Assembly: GCA_003240775.1 (NCBI GenBank)
Contig: QFNI01000044.1
Location: forward strand, 1-32,429
Direction of reading: 5' to 3'
Source of the DNA: Mesorhizobium amorphae
GTDB lineage: Bacteria > Pseudomonadota > Alphaproteobacteria > Rhizobiales > Rhizobiaceae
Length of the DNA: 32,429 nucleotides
Part shown: positions 8,786 to 17,006 of the stretch, piece after piece
How positions within the stretch are numbered: position 1 is the stretch's first letter
Layout of the letters: each line of letters begins with the position of its first letter
Made by a program: the position numbers and the translations under genes
Notes under the pieces: generated by a model
Told to the model about the DNA's origin: nothing
What the model saw: the letters and a program-made list of their open reading frames with translations, nothing else
Databases searched by the model: none

Positions 8786-9762
8786 TGCTGGCACGCTCGC
8801 CCACGGACATCGTGATCGACACCCGCACGGGGCGGGTGGAGAACGCGTCTGGGCGCGAGCGGGCTGCCATCGGCGCGCTGAGAGGCGCGCTTCTCGCCTT
8901 GGAGCCCATCCACACTTTCGGTTTCTCCTATGTCACGCGGGCGGTGCGCAAGGCGCTGCCGAGCGGCAAGACAATGTTGTTCCTGCTCGGTCAGGACAGC
9001 GTGATGCGCACCGATTTCTGCGATGCCTACTGGTCCGTGTTCGTGCGGCCGGGCTATCCCTACGAGCGGTCGATCGAGGCGCTCGTCCAATCCGCGCGCG
9101 ACGTGGATTACGGCTTCATCGACGGCGGCGCGAACCACGGCTACTGGTCGATCATGGTGTCCGGGCCGGCGGGCGGCTTCAAGAAGGCCGTCGCGGTGGA
9201 AGCGGCATCCGACACCTTTGCGCATCTCGACGAGAACCGCGTCTTGAACGGCGAGCGCTTCACGGCGCTGAACAAGGCCATCGGCGCTCGAAGCGGCGAG
9301 CATGTGCGCATCTTCGGCCACAAGCACGAGGCGCGCTCGACGGTGCAGCCCTCCGCCGATGCCAAGCCGATCCTCGACTGCGAGACCGTGTCGGTCGATG
9401 ACCTCGCGGCACGGCCGGAATTCGCCGGGCTCGACAAGTTCATCGTCAAGCTCGATGTCGAGGGGGTCGAGATTCCCGCCTTCGAAGGCTCCACGCGGCT
9501 TCTTTCGGGAGACACGGCCTTCGTCTACGAGGAGCACGGCTCGGATCGCGCGCACGAGAACACGCGTCACGTGCTGGACAAGCTCGGCTTGCGCGTCTTC
9601 TGGCTGGGCGAGGGAACCCCGCGCGAAATCCTGCGCGCGGATGAAGTCGGGCCCATCAAGAAGTCGCGTCGCTTCGGCTACGACATGGTGGCGACCAAGA
9701 GCCCGTTCTGGCTCGCCCGCTTCGAGCGCATGACGGCGACGGCCCCTTCGGCCCGGCGCTGA
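8785..9762 (+). CDS. FkbM-family SAM-dependent methyltransferase inside the nuo operon
   Basis: Predicted S-adenosylmethionine methyltransferase of the FkbM (Methyltransf_21) type, 325 residues. The SAM-binding motif I reads FIDGGANHGYW (111-121). The acidic ribose-contact position is probably in AVAVEAA (136-142). The FkbM hallmark VKLDVEGVEIPAFEG spans 221-235. The N-terminal 90 residues are less conserved. The ATG at 8785 shares a base with the nuoD stop (TGATG), and nuoE follows 15 bp after the stop, so it is cotranscribed with complex I genes. Known FkbM enzymes mostly methylate hydroxyl groups of small molecules or sugars; the substrate here is unknown. A role in complex I modification is only suggested by position. 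Base composition matches its neighbours, so there is no sign of recent transfer. Confidence 0.85.
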   Translation: MLARSPTDIVIDTRTGRVENASGRERAAIGALRGALLALEPIHTFGFSYVTRAVRKALPSGKTMLFLLGQDSVMRTDFCDAYWSVFVRPGYPYERSIEALVQSARDVDYGFIDGGANHGYWSIMVSGPAGGFKKAVAVEAASDTFAHLDENRVLNGERFTALNKAIGARSGEHVRIFGHKHEARSTVQPSADAKPILDCETVSVDDLAARPEFAGLDKFIVKLDVEGVEIPAFEGSTRLLSGDTAFVYEEHGSDRAHENTRHVLDKLGLRVFWLGEGTPREILRADEVGPIKKSRRFGYDMVATKSPFWLARFERMTATAPSARR

Positions 9763-9777
9763 GACAAGGTTTATTCG

Positions 9778-10755
9778 ATGAGTGTCCGCAGACTAGCAGC
9801 CCCCGAGGAACAGCCCGCAGCGTTTGCTTTCAGCAACGACAATGCGGCCTGGGCCGATGCGACCATCCGCAAGTATCCCGTGGGCCGGCAGCAGTCTGCG
9901 GTGATCCCGCTTCTGATGCGGGCGCAGGAGCAGGACGGCTGGGTCACGCGGGCGGCCATCGAGGCGATCGCCAAGATGCTCGACATGCCCTTCATCCGCG
10001 TGCTCGAGGTCGCGACCTTCTACACGCAGTTCCAGTTGAAGCCCGTGGGCTCGCGGGCGCATGTGCAGGTGTGCGGAACGACGCCCTGCGCACTGCGCGG
10101 CGCGGGCGACCTGATGGCCGTCTGCCGCAGCAAGATCCACCACGAGCAGTTCCACCTCAACGCGTCCGGCACGCTTTCCTGGGAAGAGGTGGAGTGCCTG
10201 GGCGCATGCGTGAACGCGCCGATGGTGATGGTGTTCAAAGACACCTACGAGGACCTCACGCCCGAGCGGCTTTCCGAGATCATCGATGCCTTCGACCGCG
10301 GGGAGGGCGCCGACGTGCCCGTCGGGCCGCAGAACGGGCGCTTTCTTTCCGCGCCCCAGGCGGGGTTCACGACGCTGATCGACGAGGAGGCGGTGCTCGC
10401 TTCCGTGCGCGAGCGTCAGGATGAGCGCCGTCAGGCAGCTGTAGCGGCCGAGCCGGCCGTGCCGCCATCCTATGCGGCCAAGCCCGAGACCCACGCGCCC
10501 GAGACCAATCCGGCCATCAAATCGCCTTCGCCCGAAAAGGTCGCGCCGGCCGTGGAAGCGGCTGCGAGTGCTGCGCCCGTGCCCCACGACAAGGCGGCTG
10601 CCGACCGGGCCGAGCCGCGCGTCGAGGGCGAAGGCAAGGAACGCACCCGCCCCATCGAGCCGGCGGCCGATCCTGCGGACAAGGCTCCCGAGCTGTCTTC
10701 GGTCACCCCCATCGAGGGTGTCGAGGGCGCCAAGCCCGAGGGCGACAAATCGTGA
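9778..10755 (+). CDS. nuoE: NADH-quinone oxidoreductase subunit E with long C-terminal extension
   Basis: Thioredoxin-fold subunit of the NADH-oxidising module, carrying [2Fe-2S] cluster N1a. Ligands are C99, C104 (CGTTPC), C140 and C144 (CLGAC). The product is 325 residues, well above the roughly 160-220 usual for the family. The core ends near residue 205, and the remaining 120 residues are low-complexity, rich in Ala, Pro, Glu and Lys, and probably disordered. The ATG at 9778 is preceded by ACAAGG. Longer NuoE tails occur in rhizobia; their role is not established. Confidence 0.95.
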   Translation: MSVRRLAAPEEQPAAFAFSNDNAAWADATIRKYPVGRQQSAVIPLLMRAQEQDGWVTRAAIEAIAKMLDMPFIRVLEVATFYTQFQLKPVGSRAHVQVCGTTPCALRGAGDLMAVCRSKIHHEQFHLNASGTLSWEEVECLGACVNAPMVMVFKDTYEDLTPERLSEIIDAFDRGEGADVPVGPQNGRFLSAPQAGFTTLIDEEAVLASVRERQDERRQAAVAAEPAVPPSYAAKPETHAPETNPAIKSPSPEKVAPAVEAAASAAPVPHDKAAADRAEPRVEGEGKERTRPIEPAADPADKAPELSSVTPIEGVEGAKPEGDKS

Positions 10756-10770
10756 TGACCGCAACGAAAC

Positions 10771-10785
10771 GGCGGGAAACCCGCC
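10771..10785 (+). other. Small hairpin between nuoE and nuoF
   Basis: GGCGGG (10771-10776) and CCCGCC (10780-10785) pair around AAA in the 53-bp gap. With no T-run it is unlikely to be a full terminator. It may slow ribonucleases or tune nuoF expression; this is inferred. Confidence 0.4.
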
Positions 10786-10808
10786 CCTTGCTGCGCTGAG
10801 GTGGAATG

Positions 10809-12113
<1,305 letters not shown>

Positions 12114-12125
12114 GTGTGAACGCCT

Positions 12126-14195
12126 ATGGCTAAGCTCAAGATCGACGGTCGCGAGATCGAGGTTCCCGATCACTACACGATCCTCCAGGCAGCCGAGGAT
12201 GCGGGTGCGGAAGTGCCGCGCTTCTGCTTCCACGAGCGGTTGTCGATCGCCGGCAACTGCCGCATGTGCCTGGTCGAGGTGAAAGGCGGGCCGCCCAAGC
12301 CGCAGGCGTCGTGCGCCATGGGCGTGAAGGACTTGCGCCCCGGCCCGAACGGCGAGCCGCCGGAGGTGTTCACCAACACGCCGATGGTGAAGAAGGCGCG
12401 CGAAGGGGTGATGGAGTTCCTGCTCATCAACCACCCGCTCGACTGCCCGATCTGCGACCAGGGCGGCGAATGCGACCTGCAGGACCAGGCGATGGCCTTC
12501 GGCGTCGACGCGTCCCGCTACGGCGAGAACAAGCGCGCGGTCGAGGACAAATATATCGGCCCGCTCGTCAAGACGATCATGAACCGCTGCATCCACTGCA
12601 CGCGGTGCGTTCGCTTCACGACGGAAGTGGCCGGCATTTCCGAGCTCGGCCTGATCGGCCGCGGCGAGGATGCCGAGATCACCACCTATCTCGAACAGGC
12701 GATGACGTCCGAGCTCCAGGGCAACGTGATCGACCTCTGCCCCGTGGGCGCGCTGACCTCGCGACCCTATGCCTTCCAGGCGCGGCCGTGGGAATTGAAG
12801 AAGACCGAATCGATCGACGTGATGGATGCCGTTGGCTCGGCCATCCGCGTGGACAGCCGCGGCCGCGAGGTGATGCGCATCCTGCCGCGTGTCAACGAGG
12901 CGGTGAACGAGGAATGGATCTCGGACAAGACGCGCTTCGTGTGGGACGGCCTGAAGACCCAGCGGCTCGACCGTCCATATGTCCGCGTCAACGGCAAGCT
13001 GCGCGCGGCATCGTGGGGCGAGGCGTTCGACGCGGTTCGGGCAGCCGTCGCGGGCAAGAGCAATATCGGCGCGGTGGCGGGCGATCTCGCGACTGTCGAG
13101 GAGATGTATGCGCTGAAGGCGCTGCTCGCTTCGCTCGGCTCGCAGAGCATCGATTGCCGTCAGGACGGGGCTGCGCTGCATCCGCGCTTCGGGCGCGCGA
13201 GCTATGTGTTCAATCCGACCATCGAAGGCATCGAGCAGGCTGACGCGCTTCTCATCGTCGGCGCCAATCCGCGTTTCGAGGCATCCGTTCTGAACGCGCG
13301 CATCAGGAAGCGCTGGCGCACCGGCGCGATGCCCGTGGGCGTCGTGGGCGATGTCGGCGATCTCCGCTACGACTACGCGCATCTCGGCAACGGCACGGAT
13401 TCGCTGGGCGAGCTTTTGGCTGGGCGCGGCAGCTTTGCGGAAACCCTGAAGAACGCCAAGAAGCCCATGGTCATCGTGGGGCAGGGCGCCATCCAGGGCG
13501 CGAGCGGCGAAGCGGTGCTTTCAGCGGCTGCGCGCATCGCGAGCGACGTGGGCGCCTTTGCCGAAGGCTGGAACGGGTTTGCCGTGCTGCACACCGCGGC
13601 AGCCCGTGTCGGCGGCCTCGACATCGGCTTCGTGCCCGAGGACGCAGGTGCGAACGCCGCTGCCATCGTGGCGGGTTCGGACGTTCTCTTCCTGCTTGGT
13701 GCGGACGAGATCGACCTCGCGCCCGCCAAGGGCTTCGTCGTCTATGTCGGCACGCATGGCGACAACGGCGCCCACCGCGCTGACGTGATCCTGCCGGGCT
13801 CGGCCTATACCGAAAAGACCGGCATCTACGTCAACACCGAAGGCCGCGTGCAGCAGACCAACCGCGCAGGCTTCGCACCGGGCGACGCCAGGGACGACTG
13901 GGCGATCCTGCGCGCCTTGTCGGATGTGCTCGGCAAGCGCCTGCCTTTCGACTCGCTGGCGCAGCTTCGCGCGAAGCTGTTCGCCGAGTTCCCGCATCTG
14001 GCTGAGATGGGCGAGATCGCTTCCGCCTCGTCGGATCTCTCGGCGCTGGCGTCTGTCGGCGGCGAGATGGCCAAGGGCCCGTTCCAGCCCGCGCTGGAAG
14101 ATTTCTACCTTTCCAACCCGATCGCCCGCGCATCCGCCGTCATGGCTGAATGCTCGGCGCTCGCGCGCGGCAACTACCGCCAAGCCGCGGAGTAG
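12126..14195 (+). CDS. nuoG: NADH-quinone oxidoreductase subunit G
   Basis: Largest peripheral subunit, an electron wire of iron-sulfur clusters. The product is 689 residues. The N-terminal ferredoxin domain has C34, C45, C48, C63 for the [2Fe-2S] cluster N1b. A His-Cys segment HPLDCPICDQGGEC holds N5, and RCIHCTRC with a later cysteine in LCPVGAL holds N4. The rest is the degenerate molybdopterin-oxidoreductase-like domain, with no extra N7 cluster motif noticed. The length is typical of alphaproteobacterial and mitochondrial 75-kDa-type subunits. The ATG at 12126 is 12 bp after nuoF with only a weak ribosome-binding site (GGAGTGAG). Confidence 0.97.
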   Translation: MAKLKIDGREIEVPDHYTILQAAEDAGAEVPRFCFHERLSIAGNCRMCLVEVKGGPPKPQASCAMGVKDLRPGPNGEPPEVFTNTPMVKKAREGVMEFLLINHPLDCPICDQGGECDLQDQAMAFGVDASRYGENKRAVEDKYIGPLVKTIMNRCIHCTRCVRFTTEVAGISELGLIGRGEDAEITTYLEQAMTSELQGNVIDLCPVGALTSRPYAFQARPWELKKTESIDVMDAVGSAIRVDSRGREVMRILPRVNEAVNEEWISDKTRFVWDGLKTQRLDRPYVRVNGKLRAASWGEAFDAVRAAVAGKSNIGAVAGDLATVEEMYALKALLASLGSQSIDCRQDGAALHPRFGRASYVFNPTIEGIEQADALLIVGANPRFEASVLNARIRKRWRTGAMPVGVVGDVGDLRYDYAHLGNGTDSLGELLAGRGSFAETLKNAKKPMVIVGQGAIQGASGEAVLSAAARIASDVGAFAEGWNGFAVLHTAAARVGGLDIGFVPEDAGANAAAIVAGSDVLFLLGADEIDLAPAKGFVVYVGTHGDNGAHRADVILPGSAYTEKTGIYVNTEGRVQQTNRAGFAPGDARDDWAILRALSDVLGKRLPFDSLAQLRAKLFAEFPHLAEMGEIASASSDLSALASVGGEMAKGPFQPALEDFYLSNPIARASAVMAECSALARGNYRQAAE

Positions 14196-14200
14196 GCACG

Positions 14201-15244
14201 ATGCCCGAATTTCTCTCGACCTATGTGTGGCCGGCGGCGCTGATCCTCATTCAGTCGCTGGCGCTTCTCGTCATCCTGCTCGTCTTCATCGCCTACCTGC
14301 TCTACGCCGATCGCAAGGTGTGGGCGGCAGTCCAGCTGCGCCGTGGACCGAACGTGGTCGGGCCTTGGGGACTCCTGCAATCCTTCGCCGATCTCTTGAA
14401 GTTCGTGGTGAAGGAGCCGGTGATTCCGGCCGGCGCCAACAAGGGCATCTTCCTGCTCGCCCCGCTGGTCGCCGCGGTACTGGCGCTTTCGGCCTGGGCG
14501 GTGATCCCGGTGAGTGCGGGTTGGGCGGTCGCCAACATCAATGTCGGCATCCTCTACGTGTTCGCCATCGCCTCGCTCGAGGTCTACGGCGTGATCATGG
14601 CCGGCTGGGCGTCGAACTCGAAATATCCGTTTCTCGGCGCGCTCCGTTCGGCGGCGCAAATGGTCTCCTACGAAGTTTCCATCGGCTTCGTGATCGTTTG
14701 CGTGCTGCTGACGGTGGGCTCGCTCAACCTCACGGACATCGTGCTGTCGCAGACCACCGGCCTTGGAACCTGGCTCGGCCTGCCCGGCTCGATCCTCGAC
14801 TGGAACTGGCTCGCGCTGTTTCCGATGTTCGTGATCTTCTTCATCTCGGCGCTTGCCGAGACGAACCGTCCGCCCTTCGACCTCGTGGAGGCCGAGTCGG
14901 AGCTGGTTGCCGGCCACATGATCGAATACTCGTCCACGCCGTTCCTTCTGTTCTTCCTGGGCGAGTATGTGGCCATCGTGCTGATGTGCGCGCTGACCAC
15001 CATCCTGTTCCTCGGGGGCTGGCTGCCGCCCTTCGACTTCGCGCCCTTCACCTGGGTGCCGGGCGTGATCTGGTTCGTGCTGAAGGTCACCTTCGTGTTC
15101 TTCATGTTCGCGATGGTGAAGGCTTTCGTGCCGCGCTACCGCTACGACCAGTTGATGCGGCTGGGCTGGAAGGTGTTCCTGCCGATCTCGCTCGCGATGG
15201 TGGTGATCACCGCGTTCTTCCTCAAGCTCACCGGGCTCGCCTGA
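14201..15244 (+). CDS. nuoH: NADH-quinone oxidoreductase subunit H
   Basis: Membrane-arm subunit (ND1) that connects to the peripheral arm and lines the quinone channel. The product is 347 residues with about eight to nine helices. Diagnostic motifs are YADRKVWAAVQLRRGPNVVGPWG (about residues 35-57), LRSAAQMVSYEVSIG, and the acidic loop ETNRPPFDLVEAESELVAG. The ATG at 14201 has GGAG (14190-14193) at good spacing. Its stop overlaps the ATG of the 63-residue membrane protein, implying coupling. Confidence 0.97.
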   Translation: MPEFLSTYVWPAALILIQSLALLVILLVFIAYLLYADRKVWAAVQLRRGPNVVGPWGLLQSFADLLKFVVKEPVIPAGANKGIFLLAPLVAAVLALSAWAVIPVSAGWAVANINVGILYVFAIASLEVYGVIMAGWASNSKYPFLGALRSAAQMVSYEVSIGFVIVCVLLTVGSLNLTDIVLSQTTGLGTWLGLPGSILDWNWLALFPMFVIFFISALAETNRPPFDLVEAESELVAGHMIEYSSTPFLLFFLGEYVAIVLMCALTTILFLGGWLPPFDFAPFTWVPGVIWFVLKVTFVFFMFAMVKAFVPRYRYDQLMRLGWKVFLPISLAMVVITAFFLKLTGLA

Positions 15245-15435
15245 TGAGCTTGGCTTGGCTCGGCGCCGGGCTGGGGCTCGCCCTGGCTCTTGCCGAGCTT
15301 CTCGTCATCCGGGCGCTGTCGCGGCGCGTCGATTTGCCTGAGACCAGGCAAGCGCTACGTGTTGCGGCAATGGTCCAGATCGTGCTCTTCCCCGTCGCGG
15401 GCTGGTTCATCCTGCCCCTCGTCTTCGGAGACTAG
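15244..15435 (+). CDS. Small two-helix membrane protein in the nuo operon
   Basis: Unrecognised 63-residue protein. It has two predicted membrane helices (about residues 4-23 and 41-61) joined by a basic, probably cytoplasmic loop (RALSRRVDLPETRQALR). Glu18 sits within the first helix. The ATG shares a base with the nuoH stop (TGATG), and nuoI starts 4 bp after its TAG, so it occupies a tight slot between two complex I genes. GC-rich codon use matches the operon. Extra reading frames are known between nuo/nqo genes of Paracoccus denitrificans, so a lineage-specific accessory or assembly role for complex I is plausible but unproven. Confidence 0.75.
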   Translation: MSLAWLGAGLGLALALAELLVIRALSRRVDLPETRQALRVAAMVQIVLFPVAGWFILPLVFGD

Positions 15436-15439
15436 GTTC

Positions 15440-15931
15440 ATGTCGGCGCTCGCACAGGCGGCCAAGGGGCTGCTTCTCAAGGAGTTCGTCGGCGCATTCT
15501 TTCTTTCGATGCGCCAGTTCTTCCGGCCCAAATACACGCTGAACTACCCGCACGAGAAAGGGCCGCTCTCGCCCCGCTTCCGCGGCGAGCACGCGTTGCG
15601 CCGCTATCCCAACGGCGAGGAACGCTGCATCGCCTGCAAGCTCTGCGAGGCGATCTGCCCCGCGCAGGCCATCACGATCGAAGCCGGCCCGCGCCGCAAC
15701 GACGGCACGCGCCGCACCGTGCGCTACGACATCGACATGGTGAAGTGCATCTATTGCGGCTTTTGCCAGGAGGCGTGCCCGGTGGACGCCATCGTGGAAG
15801 GCCCGAACTTCGAGTTCTCGACGGAAACGCGCGAAGAACTCTACTACGACAAGGAAAAGCTGCTCGCCAACGGCGACAGGTGGGAGCGCGAGATCGCGCG
15901 CAACCTCTCGCTGGACGCGCCTTTCCGCTGA
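15440..15931 (+). CDS. nuoI: NADH-quinone oxidoreductase subunit I
   Basis: Ferredoxin-like subunit with two [4Fe-4S] clusters (N6a and N6b) that relay electrons to N2. The product is 163 residues. The two CxxCxxCxxxCP motifs use C63/C66/C69/C73 and C103/C106/C109/C113. An amphipathic N-terminal helix (residues 5-27) anchors it to the membrane arm. The ATG at 15440 follows GGAGACTAGG. It ends the first compact block of the operon; a 134-bp structured gap precedes nuoJ. Confidence 0.97.
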   Translation: MSALAQAAKGLLLKEFVGAFFLSMRQFFRPKYTLNYPHEKGPLSPRFRGEHALRRYPNGEERCIACKLCEAICPAQAITIEAGPRRNDGTRRTVRYDIDMVKCIYCGFCQEACPVDAIVEGPNFEFSTETREELYYDKEKLLANGDRWEREIARNLSLDAPFR

Positions 15932-16065
15932 GCAAAGTGGCCGCAACGCGGCAAAAGATGGACGGGGCGGGAAGCCTCGTCTAAGGAGCACGCGAGTTCC
16001 CCCGGCCTGACGACAGGCAGGCGCCGACGCAAGGCCGGGCTCGAACGCGCATTCGAGGAATATCC
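15932..16065 (+). other. Structured intercistronic region between nuoI and nuoJ
   Basis: The longest gap inside the operon has three hairpins in a row. GCCGC/GCGGC is at 15940-15952. GACGGGGC (15961-15968) pairs with GCCTCGTC (15974-15981), with one G-U. CCCGGCCT (16001-16008) pairs with AGGCCGGG (16032-16039) and contains a small CCTG/CAGG stem. No T-run follows any of them, so read-through is expected. It may be a processing or stability element separating the peripheral-arm and membrane-arm genes. Confidence 0.45.
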
Positions 16066-16686
16066 ATGCTGAACGGGCTGGAAGCGGTCTTCTTCTACCT
16101 ATTCGCCTTCGTGGCGGTGGGCGCAGCGTTCATGGTGATTGCGGCGCGCAATCCCGTGCATTCCGTGCTGTTCCTGATTCTCACCTTCTTCAACGCGTCC
16201 GGCCTGTTCCTGCTCACGGGCGCCGAATTCCTCGCGATGATCCTGCTGGTGGTTTATGTCGGCGCGGTGGCGGTGCTGTTCCTTTTCGTCGTGATGATGC
16301 TCGACGTGGACTTCGCCGAACTGAAGAGCGGCGCGCTGCAATATGCGCCCATCGGCGCGCTGGTCGGCCTCATCCTGATGGGCGAGCTGATCGTGGTGCT
16401 CGGCGGCTATGCCTTCTCGCCGCAGCTCGCGACCCAGATCGCCATGCCCACGCCCGATATCGTGACGCGCCACAACACGGCGGCACTCGGCGACGTTCTC
16501 TACACCAACTACATCCTCGCCTTCCAACTGGCCGGCATGGTGCTCTTGGTGGCCATGATCGGCGCGATCGTTCTCACACTCCGCCACAAGCCGAACGTGA
16601 AGCGCCAGGACATCACCCGTCAGGTCGCGCGTACGCCCGAGACGGCCATCGAAATCCGCAAGGTTCGCACGGGGGAGGGCGTGTGA
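16066..16686 (+). CDS. nuoJ: NADH-quinone oxidoreductase subunit J
   Basis: Membrane-arm subunit (ND6) involved in coupling quinone reduction to proton pumping. The product is 206 residues with five helices. The conserved third-helix segment FLAMILLVVYVGAVAVLFLF (about residues 55-74) is diagnostic. A charged tail of about 35 residues follows the last helix. The ATG at 16066 has GAGGAAT upstream. The TGA overlaps the nuoK start. Confidence 0.96.
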   Translation: MLNGLEAVFFYLFAFVAVGAAFMVIAARNPVHSVLFLILTFFNASGLFLLTGAEFLAMILLVVYVGAVAVLFLFVVMMLDVDFAELKSGALQYAPIGALVGLILMGELIVVLGGYAFSPQLATQIAMPTPDIVTRHNTAALGDVLYTNYILAFQLAGMVLLVAMIGAIVLTLRHKPNVKRQDITRQVARTPETAIEIRKVRTGEGV

Positions 16687-16994
16687 TGGCTGTCGGCATC
16701 GCACACTACATCACGGTATCCGCCATCCTGCTCACGATCGGCGTGTTCGGCATCTTCCTGAACCGCAAGAACGTGATCGTCATCCTGATGTCGGTGGAGC
16801 TGATCCTGCTCGCCGTGAACATCAACTTCGTGGCCTTCTCGGCGGCGCTGAACGACCTGTCGGGTCAGGTCTTCGCGCTGTTCGTGCTGACGGTCGCTGC
16901 CGCCGAGGCAGCCATCGGCCTGGCCATTCTCGTCGTATTCTTCCGCAACCGCGGCTCGATCGCGGTGGAAGACGTGAACATGATGAAGGGCTGA
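16686..16994 (+). CDS. nuoK: NADH-quinone oxidoreductase subunit K
   Basis: Membrane-arm subunit (ND4L), 102 residues, three helices. The two membrane glutamates required for proton transfer are E38 (SVELILLAVN) and E74 (AAAEAAIG). The ATG at 16686 overlaps the last base of the nuoJ stop and gives the normal length; a GTG one codon earlier is possible. The C-terminus RGSIAVEDVNMMKG is typical of the family in rhizobia. Confidence 0.97.
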   Translation: MAVGIAHYITVSAILLTIGVFGIFLNRKNVIVILMSVELILLAVNINFVAFSAALNDLSGQVFALFVLTVAAAEAAIGLAILVVFFRNRGSIAVEDVNMMKG

Positions 16995-17006
16995 TCGGCC
17001 GCGCCC

